Shown piece after piece: positions 1-6,748 of a stretch of 8,312 nt of DNA. The stretch spans positions 1-8,312 of the forward strand of contig JAFCFP010000046.1 of the NCBI GenBank assembly GCA_017608575.1. The letters are read 5' to 3'. Source of the stretch: Candidatus Iainarchaeum sp. (lineage in GTDB: Archaea > Iainarchaeota > Iainarchaeia > Iainarchaeales > DTGL01). The first letter of the stretch is position 1; every line of letters begins with the position of its first letter. Made by a program: the position numbers and the translations under genes. Below the pieces are notes generated by a model. The model had not been told where the DNA came from and searched no databases. It saw only the letters and a program-made list of their open reading frames with translations.

Positions 1-1168
1 AACAGAAGAATTCACTCCCTTGGGATTCAAGGTTAAAATGAGCCTTGGAGAAATACTCCAGGAACACCCAAAAGGAAAAGAATACGGAAAACTATTACAA
101 GGAATGAAAAAATATCCCTTGCTGGTTGACGAAAACCATTCAGTGCTATCAATGCCACCAATAATTAATTCAGATGAATCCGGCAAGGTTACAATGAAGA
201 CAAAAAACCTATTCATTGACATTACCGGCTTTGACCAAGAAAAGATTAACACTGCATTGGAAATAGTGTGCATGGCATTGGCTGACAGGGGAGCGGAAAT
301 CGGAAGCGTTGACGTGTTTTATGGAAAGAAAAAAATAACAGTGCCGGAATTCAAAACAAAAAAGATAAGCGTTCCATTTGAACTCATTGAGAGAACAATT
401 GGAGAAAAAGTACAACCGAAAAAAGCAATTGCTCTTGCAAGAAAAAAAGGCTTCAATGCAAAAACAAAAGGCAGAATGCTCGAAGTGGAATTTCCCTCTT
501 GGCGTACAGACATACTGCATCCAGTGGACATAATTGAAGACCTAATAATTGCGTTAGGTTACAATGCAATTGAGCCAGTGAAAGTAGAACTCGCAGTGCA
601 AGGCAGTGAATTGAAAAAAACAAAAGAACTTAAAACCATAAGAGAAATATGCATTGGAATGGGATTGCAGGGAATTTTAACATTCACTCTAACTTCAAGG
701 GAAAAACAGGAAACAAAAATGAATCTCCCAAAACAGGAATTAGTGGAATTGGAAAACCCTGTCTCAACCGAATGGAGTGTTTTGAGAAAAAGAATTCTCC
801 CGGAATTGCTTGAATTCCTTGAAAAAAACAGGCATTGTGCTTATCCGCAAAAAATATTCGAAGTCGGGCCGGTTGTTGAACCAAATGCAAAAACCGAAAC
901 CAAGGTCAAAGAAAGCAATACTGTGTGCATTGTTTTAAGCGGCAAAAACTGCGATTTTAATTCAATAAAAGCTCACTTGGATGCATTAATGAAAGCAAAA
1001 GGCTGGCAGTATGAAATAATTCATGGCCTGCATCCGAGCTTTGAAAAAGGACGTTGTGCACTAATAAAAAGTGCTCACAGAACCGGCATTGTTGGAGAAG
1101 TCAGCAAAAAAGTACTTGAAAACTTTGGATTGGAAATGCCAGTTGCAGCAATTGAAATGGAAATCTAA
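1..1168 (+). CDS. pheT: Phenylalanyl-tRNA synthetase beta subunit, 5'-truncated by the window edge
   Basis: This is the beta chain of phenylalanyl-tRNA synthetase, which works with PheS (alpha) in the cytoplasm to charge tRNA-Phe. The reading frame is open from base 2, so the gene starts outside the window; the in-frame TTG at 20 and ATG at 38 are internal codons. About 388 residues are visible, against roughly 550 for archaeal PheT, so about 150-160 N-terminal residues are missing. Visible in order: the end of the B3/4 domain, with the MPPIINSD signature near 152-175; a B5 domain (about 345-580) with FPSWRTDILHPVDIIEDLI; and the catalytic-like C-terminal module, with LENPVSTEWSVLRKRILPEL (about 750-800), a KIFEVGPVV segment (about 850-875), and an ending GIVGEVSKKVLENFGLEMPV. 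The C-terminus is complete, with TAA at 1166-1168 and no bacterial-type anticodon-binding extension. It converges on rfcL with a 4-base overlap. pheS would be expected nearby but is not visible. Identity is secure. Confidence 0.96.
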   Translation, partial: TEEFTPLGFKVKMSLGEILQEHPKGKEYGKLLQGMKKYPLLVDENHSVLSMPPIINSDESGKVTMKTKNLFIDITGFDQEKINTALEIVCMALADRGAEIGSVDVFYGKKKITVPEFKTKKISVPFELIERTIGEKVQPKKAIALARKKGFNAKTKGRMLEVEFPSWRTDILHPVDIIEDLIIALGYNAIEPVKVELAVQGSELKKTKELKTIREICIGMGLQGILTFTLTSREKQETKMNLPKQELVELENPVSTEWSVLRKRILPELLEFLEKNRHCAYPQKIFEVGPVVEPNAKTETKVKESNTVCIVLSGKNCDFNSIKAHLDALMKAKGWQYEIIHGLHPSFEKGRCALIKSAHRTGIVGEVSKKVLENFGLEMPVAAIEMEI

Positions 1169-2622
1169 AACAGTTTTGTCTGCTTTCCTTTCTCTTTTGA
1201 GTGCTTTTTTGCTTTTTTCAATGGCTTTGCGTTGGGCTTGGCTGGCTTTAAGTGATTTTCAGGAGAACCTTTTTTCTTTGACAATTGACTGGAAAATTGA
1301 GCCATAACACCGCGCCGTTCAATAACCTTTTTCTTTAAAATTTCACGCTTGAGTTCCTCTGCTTCGGTTTTTATTCTTTGAACTTTTTTTGTTTCAGGCT
1401 TTGTTGAAAGCAAAAAAGCAATCTCTTTTTCATTGAAATCAAACAATGCTGAAAGCAAAACCGCTTTTTCTTTTTTTTCAAAAAGCAATTCAAACAATGG
1501 CAATTCGTGCTTTATTACTTGGCGAGCGGAAGAATGCAGTTTTTTGCCAATCTTTCTTGCAAGCGAGTTTTTTGTGTCACGCACTGAACGTGACTTGCTT
1601 AATTTTTTCAACAGGCTTGGAAACTGGTATTGAACCCAAGAATTGGACATTTCGCTCCTGCTTAATGCTGTGCATGTGCTCATTAACTCGTAAGAGTAAC
1701 GGCGAAAACCATAATGTTGTCTTTTATAAATCCTGCCTTCAAATTTGTCGCCTTTGGAATAATAATCAAATGCTTTGGATTGGTCTTTTATGGAAAATTC
1801 CCTTGGAATGTTTTCCTCAATCCAGCGCATTAAAAGCTCGTCATCTGCCTCGCTTTTAAACCGCGCATTCCTTGCATCAGTGAATGTTTTGGCGCGAAAA
1901 ATATCCCTCAGTACTTTGAAAATGTTTTCCTCTCTTTCACGATAGCCCAGAGAGAGATCAGCCTTGGAAATTGTCCCTTTTGCTGCAAGTGTCTGCAAGT
2001 CCAACAATGCTGCCCGCATGTCTCCAGCGGAATTTTTAGCTAATTCCTTTATTGCTTCTTCTTCAAATTTAATGCCTTCAAGTTTGCATATTTCCCTTAA
2101 ACGTTTTGCCATTGACAAATAGTTTATTTTTTTGAACTGCACTTTTTCGCAGTACTGAACTATGGGCGTTATTTTTTGGTTTCCATAGATTTCGTTTGCT
2201 GTAAGGATTACTGGGTGTTGTGTTTCTTTTAAGAGTTTAAGGATTGCTCCAGCGCCACCACGGTCAGCGTGCTGCAAGCCATCCACTTCATCCAACAAAA
2301 CCAATCGCAGTCTGCCTGAAAAAGAAGCTGACTGCGAAGCTGAACCAGCCAGCCTTTCAATTATTTCTTTTGTGCGAAAATCAGAGGCATTCAATTCAAA
2401 TACGTTCCAGTTCATTTTTTTGGCAATCAATAAAGCAAGAGTGGTTTTTCCATTTCCAGGCGAACCATAAAGCAAGAGTGGTTTTTGTTTTTTTCCCTGA
2501 CTCCAAGCATGAGCCCATTTTATAACACTTTTAACTGCTTCACTGTTTCCTACAAACTCACTCCATTCACTGGGAAAATACTTTTCAGTCCACATTTTGC
2601 TTTGCGTGATTTCAGCTGGCAT
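1165..2622 (-). CDS. rfcL: Replication factor C large subunit (clamp loader)
   Basis: This is the large subunit of the archaeal clamp loader, which with RFC small subunits uses ATP to load the PCNA ring onto primed DNA. Its 485 residues match the usual archaeal RfcL length (about 480-500). It carries an AAA+ ATPase domain: Walker A GSPGNGKT at residues 53-60, Walker B LVLLDEVD at 107-114, sensor 1 LTAN at 140-143, and sensor 2 GDMRAAL around Arg203. The RfcL-typical KRQHYGFRRYSYELM segment lies at about 300-314. The tail (about 440-485) is Lys/Pro-rich and ends in QTKLF, a minimal PCNA-interacting (PIP-box-like) motif at the very C-terminus. I use the ATG at 2622. It has no Shine-Dalgarno sequence (the upstream stretch is pyrimidine-rich) and a TATA-like box lies about 30 bases before it. 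M10 (MWTEKYFP) is an alternative start close to where conservation begins. The stop TAG (1167-1165) overlaps the pheT stop. No small-subunit gene is in view. Confidence 0.96.
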   Translation of the reverse strand: MPAEITQSKMWTEKYFPSEWSEFVGNSEAVKSVIKWAHAWSQGKKQKPLLLYGSPGNGKTTLALLIAKKMNWNVFELNASDFRTKEIIERLAGSASQSASFSGRLRLVLLDEVDGLQHADRGGAGAILKLLKETQHPVILTANEIYGNQKITPIVQYCEKVQFKKINYLSMAKRLREICKLEGIKFEEEAIKELAKNSAGDMRAALLDLQTLAAKGTISKADLSLGYREREENIFKVLRDIFRAKTFTDARNARFKSEADDELLMRWIEENIPREFSIKDQSKAFDYYSKGDKFEGRIYKRQHYGFRRYSYELMSTCTALSRSEMSNSWVQYQFPSLLKKLSKSRSVRDTKNSLARKIGKKLHSSARQVIKHELPLFELLFEKKEKAVLLSALFDFNEKEIAFLLSTKPETKKVQRIKTEAEELKREILKKKVIERRGVMAQFSSQLSKKKGSPENHLKPAKPNAKPLKKAKKHSKEKGKQTKLF

Positions 2623-2647
2623 GTTAAAAAAAGAGGAGAAAAAAGGG

Positions 2648-2656
2648 TTAAATTAG
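2648..2656 (-). promoter_or_regulatory. Probable TATA box of rfcL
   Basis: On the minus strand this reads CTAATTTAA, an A/T element centred about 30 bases before the rfcL ATG at 2622. That is the spacing expected if transcription starts at or within a few bases of the start codon. The bases between are pyrimidine-rich (CCCTTTTTTCTCCTC), the opposite of a Shine-Dalgarno sequence. This supports a leaderless mRNA but is a weak match on its own. Confidence 0.4.
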
Positions 2657-2775
2657 TTTGGTTTGGAATCCCTTTAATATGGCATTCTTTGCTATTGGTT
2701 GTAGCAATGAGTGCAAAAGACAGAGCACTGTGCAAGAAAACCCAGCAAAAGAAGCAAGAGAGAAATGTAGAAATT

Positions 2776-2794
2776 ATTTTGAGTAACTCAAAAT
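2776..2794 (-). repeat. Inverted repeat spanning the stop codon of the membrane-protein gene (possible terminator)
   Basis: TTTTGAGT (2777-2784) and ACTCAAAA (2786-2793) are perfect reverse complements around one base, and the flanking A2776/T2794 extend each arm to nine bases. In RNA this would fold as a short AT-rich hairpin with a 3-5 base loop. The TGA stop of the upstream membrane-protein gene (2790-2788) lies inside it. Downstream on the minus strand the sequence is moderately T-rich, without a long T run, so a terminator role is only a guess. The remaining spacer to rfcL (2623-2787) shows no convincing gene on either strand. Confidence 0.4.
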
Positions 2795-3996
2795 TGCTTA
2801 GGTCTCGAAGCTGCTGCTTGGGCAATGAACAATGATTTTCCCAACATAGCAGCAACAAGAAGCAATGCTTTTTCATTTTGGGAAAGAAAATCAATATTGG
2901 AAGAATCATTAAACAAGAATCTAGTTTTTAGAGATAATAAATCATCCCAAGGAAAATATTTTATTTCAGCAAAAGTTTTTTCGTCTTTTTCAAACCTGTA
3001 ACCATCAACCCTTTCTTGAAATGAAAAGTTTAATTTGAGTCCTTTTGCGTACCTGGGCCTGTAAGCATTTTGGAATCTCAGGGGAACATTCGTTGGAATA
3101 ATTTTCAACTCAGTTTCTCCTGTGGATGGCTTGATTTTGCTTTCCACAAAGTCAATAGTTCCAACGGGAGAACCATTCAATTGCACTTCCACTTTTCCTT
3201 TGGACATTTCCGCTGTCACTTCTTTGCCAAAACAGTTGAATAATACCTTCCCTGAAGCTGTTTTAAGGTAGCGCAAAGGACTGAGGTCAGTGCCATTTAG
3301 AAAAACCCTTCCCTGGCCAGCAGGTTCACCCACAAAGCCTTCCCTTCCACTTTTAACTGCCTTTGTTATTTTCTCTTCTCTAAAGAAACTGAATGAAACA
3401 TCCAGTGACAAAAACCATTGGGAAAAATTAAAAGAAATTCCTGCTGTGGAAAGGAAATCAAAAATATCCTCAAAAGAAGTACTATGTTCAAAAACATCCC
3501 TTTTGTATTCCTTTATTTTTTCTTCCATTGATTTGAAGGCAGAACTAAATATTTCATAAAAAACCTTTAAAAATGCAAAAAGCAAAAAAAGAAAAAAAAT
3601 CGCCAAAGTAAAGCCAAAAATGACTAAATCAGCTATATTTGGATAAAACTGTGAAGAGGAATAAGTTATATAGGGTGTTTTTGCTTTGGAGTAAGCCTCC
3701 ACTAAATGCGTTAATATAAGATTAGAATAAAGGCCCAATAATGCGGAAGAAAATATTCCGAGAAATATGGGCATATAATAACCCCTCTCAAAAAAGGTTA
3801 AAGCAAAGGCAGTAATTGAAATCACTACTTCAACAATTCCAAAAAAAGCAAAGGCCAAAAATAATAATTTCAAAAATTCAAAGGAAAAAAATCCTCGAAA
3901 GTAACCAAAAAATAGAGCACAGACAATAAACACTAAGTTAACAACAAAAAGGGGCCCTATAATTTTTTTAATTGAACCTTTGCTATTTGCTTTCAT
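2788..3996 (-). CDS. Unknown four-helix membrane protein with a large soluble C-terminal domain
   Basis: I do not recognise the family. From the ATG at 3996 the protein has 402 residues. Four hydrophobic segments fill the N-terminal part, at about residues 12-33, 39-67, 75-99 and 121-145. An amphipathic charged stretch follows (SMEEKIKEYKRDVFEHS), then about 225 soluble residues. The soluble part looks beta-rich, with short alternating strands (GKVLFNCFGKEVTAEM, GKVEVQLNGSPVGTIDF), and ends with a hydrophobic helix (NEKALLLVAAMLGKSLFI). Beta strands closed by a terminal hydrophobic helix recall the tubby/LURP-one/scramblase fold, but this is a visual impression only. The frame can be extended to a GTG at 4017, which directly follows an in-frame TAG (4018-4020) and abuts the probable TATA box; the ATG at 3996 fits the promoter much better. 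No signal peptidase site is evident. It is divergent from the GTPase gene, with a spacer of about 60 bases. Confidence 0.82.
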   Translation of the reverse strand: MKANSKGSIKKIIGPLFVVNLVFIVCALFFGYFRGFFSFEFLKLLFLAFAFFGIVEVVISITAFALTFFERGYYMPIFLGIFSSALLGLYSNLILTHLVEAYSKAKTPYITYSSSQFYPNIADLVIFGFTLAIFFLFLLFAFLKVFYEIFSSAFKSMEEKIKEYKRDVFEHSTSFEDIFDFLSTAGISFNFSQWFLSLDVSFSFFREEKITKAVKSGREGFVGEPAGQGRVFLNGTDLSPLRYLKTASGKVLFNCFGKEVTAEMSKGKVEVQLNGSPVGTIDFVESKIKPSTGETELKIIPTNVPLRFQNAYRPRYAKGLKLNFSFQERVDGYRFEKDEKTFAEIKYFPWDDLLSLKTRFLFNDSSNIDFLSQNEKALLLVAAMLGKSLFIAQAAASRPKQF

Positions 3997-4018
3997 TAAA
4001 GGATTTCTTCCAAACACC

Positions 4019-4032
4019 TATTTATTTATTTT
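4019..4032. promoter_or_regulatory. Probable shared TATA element of a divergent gene pair
   Basis: TATTTATTTATTTT is the only strong A/T box in the 60-base spacer between the membrane-protein gene (ATG at 3996, minus) and the GTPase gene (ATG at 4057, plus). Its centre is about 30 bases from the minus start and about 31 bases from the plus start, the normal archaeal TATA-to-initiation distance on both sides. One element could therefore serve both directions and give leaderless or near-leaderless mRNAs. No clear Shine-Dalgarno sequence precedes either start; AGGGT at 4048-4052 is at most a weak one for the GTPase. Confidence 0.5.
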
Positions 4033-4056
4033 GCTCTAAAGAGTTTTAGGGTAAAG

Positions 4057-5244
4057 ATGGAAATTGGTTTGGTTGGAGCGCCTAATTCCGGCAAGAGCAC
4101 TTTTTTTAATGCTGCAACAATGTTGAACGCTGAAACAGGAAACAGGCCATTTGTTACAATTAAACCTAATGAGGGAATTGCTTACGTAAAAGTAAAATGT
4201 GTTCATTCCGAACTTGGGCAAAAATGCAATCCAAGGCATGGTTACTGTAAGGGAGAATGGCGTTTTGTGCCAATAAAGTTATGGGATGTTGCAGGGTTAG
4301 TGCCAGATGCATACAAAGGCAAAGGCTTGGGCAACAGGTTTTTGAATGACATAATGCAGGCTTCAGCACTAATTCACGTGCTTGATGCAAGTGGTTCGAC
4401 AAATTGCGAAGGAGAAATCGTTGGAGAAGGCAATTTTGATCCATGTGTGACAGGAAAATTTTTAACAAAAGAAATAGCCCATTGGATCAAAGGCATACTG
4501 GCAAAAAACTGGTCTTCGTTAAGCAAGCGCGTTGAATCAGAGAGTGTTTCTGCAACACTGACAAAGCCTTTAAGTGGGTTAGGTATTACAGAGGAAGACG
4601 TGCACGATGTTTTAAGAAAAGCTGATTTTCCTGAAAGAGTATCTCAATGGAATGACAGTGCATTGCTTGAATTCGCTGAATTGGTGAGAAAAAAAAGCAA
4701 GCCAGTAATGATCGCAGCGAACAAAATTGACCTAAAAAGTAGCAAAGAAAACCTTGAAAGGCTTAGAGAAGAATTGGGCAAAGAAAACATTGTTGCAGTA
4801 AGCGCCGAAGCAGAGCTTGCATTAAGAAAGGCAGCAGAACAAAACCTTATTGAATACATTCCGGGAGATACAGATTTCAAGGAATTAAAGGAATTGCCAG
4901 AAAAGCAAAAAAACGCGCTTGAATTCATTCGCGAAAACGTTTTGCAGGAATTTGGTTGCACTGGCGTGCAAAAAATAATTAATTCAGTTGCATTTGATTT
5001 ATTGAATTTGATTGTGGTTTATCCAGTGGAAGACCAAAACAAGTGGAGTGATTCAAAGGGCAACGTGTTGCCAGATGCCTATTTGCTGAAAAAAGGTTCA
5101 ACACCACTGGATTTGGCTGCAAAAATTCATTCCAGTTTTGCTGAAAAATTTGTAGCAGCAATTGATTGCAGGACAGGGCAAAAACTTTCCCATGATGCAG
5201 AACTGGAAAACAATGCAGTGATAAAAATACAGAAAAGGAATTAA
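4057..5244 (+). CDS. Ygr210-type Obg/YchF-related GTPase with TGS-like C-terminus
   Basis: This P-loop GTPase belongs to the archaeal/eukaryotic Ygr210 branch of the Obg-HflX-YchF superfamily, which is thought to act with ribosomes; the exact role is not known. G1 is GAPNSGKST (residues 7-15), followed by a G2 threonine in FVTIKPN (T34). G3 is DVAGLV (77-82) with the family's PDAYKGKGLGNRFLNDI, G4 is NKID (222-225), and G5 is SAE (249-251). The NKxD motif predicts GTP specificity, unlike bacterial YchF, which has NxxE and prefers ATP. Cysteines 48, 57 and 64 (CVHSELGQKCNPRHGYC) sit between G2 and G3, as is typical of this branch. The last 75 or so residues (YPVEDQNKWSDSKGNVLPDA onwards) form a TGS-like RNA-binding domain. 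The length (395) is normal for the family. The ATG at 4057 begins directly with the first beta strand. The gene converges on orc1/cdc6, leaving only 17 bases between the stops. Confidence 0.92.
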   Translation: MEIGLVGAPNSGKSTFFNAATMLNAETGNRPFVTIKPNEGIAYVKVKCVHSELGQKCNPRHGYCKGEWRFVPIKLWDVAGLVPDAYKGKGLGNRFLNDIMQASALIHVLDASGSTNCEGEIVGEGNFDPCVTGKFLTKEIAHWIKGILAKNWSSLSKRVESESVSATLTKPLSGLGITEEDVHDVLRKADFPERVSQWNDSALLEFAELVRKKSKPVMIAANKIDLKSSKENLERLREELGKENIVAVSAEAELALRKAAEQNLIEYIPGDTDFKELKELPEKQKNALEFIRENVLQEFGCTGVQKIINSVAFDLLNLIVVYPVEDQNKWSDSKGNVLPDAYLLKKGSTPLDLAAKIHSSFAEKFVAAIDCRTGQKLSHDAELENNAVIKIQKRN

Positions 5245-5261
5245 TGCTCGTGCTTCTGTGC

Positions 5262-6377
5262 TTACAACAATTCTTCAATTGCTTTTTTTTCAATTGCCAA
5301 AAAAGCAATCCTTGTCCTACCACGAATGCCTTTTGATTTTTCTTCCAGTCTTAATAGCTTTAAATCAGCAAGCCTATTCAGTTTTTTTCTGAAAGAGCGA
5401 AGTGTTAGCTTGGAACCGCTTTTTTTGAATTCATTGAACAATTCGCCTGAGCGAATTCTGTCTTTTTTGCAGAGAATTTTGAGAATCTTTTTTTCGTGTT
5501 CGTCCAAAAAGGGAGCTGATTTTTGAATACTGCGCTCGTGAATTGAATCAAAAGCATTCTGCAAATGCTCAATGCTTACTTTTTTAGCGCATTCTTTTTC
5601 AGCATTCCTGCCAGCAATCAACAGTGATTCAATTGCAATCCTTGCATCACCACCTTTCTTTGCAGCATGGGCTGCTGCAACATTTAACACCTCTGGGTCA
5701 AGTACGTTTGGAAAAAAAGCATTTTTTGCACGCTCGCGAAGGATTGCCTTTAATTGAATTGGAGTGTATTGTTCAAAGGCAATTGATTGCTGCATTAAAG
5801 AACTTTTAACCCTTGCATCAAGCCCTGCCAACAACCCTGAATCATTTGAAATAAAACACAATCCAAAATGGCTTTTTTGGAATTCCACTACACGCAATAA
5901 ATCGTAAAGGATTGAAGAAATCTCATTGCCTTTCAGCAATTGGTCTATTTCATCAAGCACAATAATTGGAGTAAAATTCACTCGCTTTAATGCCTGAAGC
6001 ATTTCAGTGTAAGCTTCATCTGTTGAAATTCCCCTGCGGGGAACAGGAGAACCCAAAAAATTGGAAATTTCAGCAAGAATCGAATAGCGTGAACCAAACT
6101 CAAAACAATTCAAGTACAAGCCTTTAGCACGAGAACTAAAATCTTCAAGCTGCCTTAAAACAAATTTCACAGTTACTGTTTTGCCAGTGCCAGTTGAACC
6201 ATGCACAAAAAGATTATGCGGTCTGCCGCCCCTCAAAATTGGCTTAAATGCCAAAACCATTTGCTCTATTTGCGGCTCTCGGAAAGGCAATTTATCCGGA
6301 ACAAATTCAGGGTAAAGAAAACGTTCATCCCTGAATATTTCCGTTTCAGTTGAACCAGCAAAAATGTTCCTTGGCAT
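5262..6377 (-). CDS. cdc6: Orc1/Cdc6-family replication initiator ATPase
   Basis: This is an archaeal origin-binding initiator, which binds origin-recognition boxes and helps recruit the MCM helicase. Its 371 residues are slightly short of the usual 380-420 but complete. The N-terminal segment IFRDERFLYPEFVPDKLPFR is typical of the family. It is followed by Walker A GSTGTGKT (60-67), Walker B VLDEID (140-145), sensor 1 ISND (N178), a DARVKSSL segment with the probable arginine finger R189, and sensor 2 GGDARIAI (R246). The last 85 or so residues form a winged-helix DNA-binding domain that begins around FLDEHEKKILKILCKKDRIR. All ATPase residues are present, so it should be an active ATPase. 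The ATG at 6377 is preceded by a palindromic A/T box but no Shine-Dalgarno sequence. A candidate origin-recognition-like site lies in its upstream spacer. Whether this is the only Orc1/Cdc6 in the genome cannot be seen. Confidence 0.96.
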   Translation of the reverse strand: MPRNIFAGSTETEIFRDERFLYPEFVPDKLPFREPQIEQMVLAFKPILRGGRPHNLFVHGSTGTGKTVTVKFVLRQLEDFSSRAKGLYLNCFEFGSRYSILAEISNFLGSPVPRRGISTDEAYTEMLQALKRVNFTPIIVLDEIDQLLKGNEISSILYDLLRVVEFQKSHFGLCFISNDSGLLAGLDARVKSSLMQQSIAFEQYTPIQLKAILRERAKNAFFPNVLDPEVLNVAAAHAAKKGGDARIAIESLLIAGRNAEKECAKKVSIEHLQNAFDSIHERSIQKSAPFLDEHEKKILKILCKKDRIRSGELFNEFKKSGSKLTLRSFRKKLNRLADLKLLRLEEKSKGIRGRTRIAFLAIEKKAIEELL

Positions 6378-6409
6378 TCTATCTGAAATAAAGAGTGCTT
6401 GGATAGGAT

Positions 6410-6419
6410 TAAAATTTTA
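6410..6419 (-). promoter_or_regulatory. Probable TATA box of orc1/cdc6
   Basis: TAAAATTTTA is a perfect 10-base palindrome centred about 37 bases before the orc1/cdc6 ATG. With the usual spacing, transcription would start about 8-10 bases before the ATG, leaving a very short leader. The element partly overlaps the candidate initiator-binding site at 6416-6435. Confidence 0.42.
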
Positions 6420-6435
6420 GCGGAAATTTAGGGGA
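6416..6435 (+). promoter_or_regulatory. Candidate mini-ORB (origin recognition box)-like site
   Basis: The sequence TTTAGCGGAAATTTAGGGGA resembles the mini-origin-recognition box bound by archaeal Orc1/Cdc6, which I recall as roughly TCCAGTGGAAACAAAGGGG. The AG-GGAAA core and the following AGGGG run match, with identical spacing between them; about 13 of 20 positions agree. I recalled the consensus from memory rather than looking it up. Only one copy is visible, whereas real origins usually carry several, often inverted around an AT-rich tract. Its position beside orc1/cdc6 and over that gene's TATA box is what makes it worth recording. It could mark an origin, an autoregulatory site, or chance. 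Confidence 0.28.
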
Positions 6436-6454
6436 AATGCACTGTCTCAAATCG

Positions 6455-6463
6455 TTTAAATAA
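6455..6463 (+). promoter_or_regulatory. Probable TATA box of the small unknown gene at 6505
   Basis: TTTAAATAA fits an archaeal TATA box. With normal spacing, transcription would start near 6485, leaving a leader of about 20 bases that holds the Shine-Dalgarno sequence at 6494-6501. Confidence 0.42.
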
Positions 6464-6493
6464 GCCCAATGAGCAATTAATGGAAAGGCACAA

Positions 6494-6501
6494 GAGGTGA
6501 T
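6494..6501 (+). promoter_or_regulatory. Strong Shine-Dalgarno sequence for the 64-residue gene
   Basis: GAGGTGAT is an 8-base match to the complement of the archaeal 16S rRNA 3' end (GGAGGTGAT). GAGG ends seven bases before the ATG at 6505. It fixes the start codon and is the only strong ribosome-binding site in the window. Confidence 0.8.
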
Positions 6502-6504
6502 TTA

Positions 6505-6699
6505 ATGAAGTTGCTGAGAAAAGAAGAAATGAACCAAATGGATTTGCCAGAACTCGAAATAAGAAAAAACAAAGCATTCAACCAAATAATAAAGGGAAAA
6601 AACGCCCGCGCTTTAAGAAACATGTTATACGAAATGCTTGGCATAATTGAATTCAAAAGAAGACTCGAATTACCCGGCCTTGAAATAGAACTCGCTTAA
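6505..6699 (+). CDS. Unknown 64-residue charged, helical protein
   Basis: I do not recognise this protein with confidence. It has 64 residues, is very rich in Lys, Arg, Glu and Leu, has no membrane segment and no cysteines, and looks almost entirely alpha-helical. Its one glycine-containing break (KGKNARALRN) separates two helices. A strong Shine-Dalgarno sequence and a TATA-like box argue that it is a real gene despite its size. Its two-helix layout (MK-LR-EE start, a GK-N turn, then an Arg-rich helix) faintly resembles ribosomal protein L29. However, the usual L29 C-terminal motif is absent and there are no other ribosomal genes around, so I treat this as a weak alternative. The basic helical character would suit RNA or DNA binding. 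It is divergent from orc1/cdc6 and convergent with the membrane protein at 6762-7622. Confidence 0.75.
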   Translation: MKLLRKEEMNQMDLPELEIRKNKAFNQIIKGKNARALRNMLYEMLGIIEFKRRLELPGLEIELA

Positions 6700-6748
6700 G
6701 TTTCACCCCAATAACTCCCAACCAAACCCATCCACAACAATGAGGAAA

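Noticed and set aside
1446..1859. Plus-strand open frame of 137 codons inside rfcL
   Set aside because: It lies wholly antisense to a confidently identified gene and its translation looks like low-complexity shadow sequence, with no promoter or Shine-Dalgarno sequence.
2485..2909. Plus- and minus-strand open frames of 116 and 119 codons across the rfcL/membrane-gene spacer
   Set aside because: Both overlap the ends of well-supported genes in other frames and have no ribosome-binding site or recognisable motif; the translations are Ser/Phe/Leu/Cys-rich, as in shadow frames.
3997..4017. GTG start at 4017 for the four-helix membrane protein
   Set aside because: The GTG directly follows an in-frame TAG and abuts the probable TATA element, so a transcript would hardly include it; the ATG at 3996 is better placed.
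4057..5244. Assignment of the GTPase as bacterial-type YchF ATPase
   Set aside because: G4 is NKID (GTP-type) and the Cys-containing insert before DVAGLVPDA is that of the Ygr210 branch.
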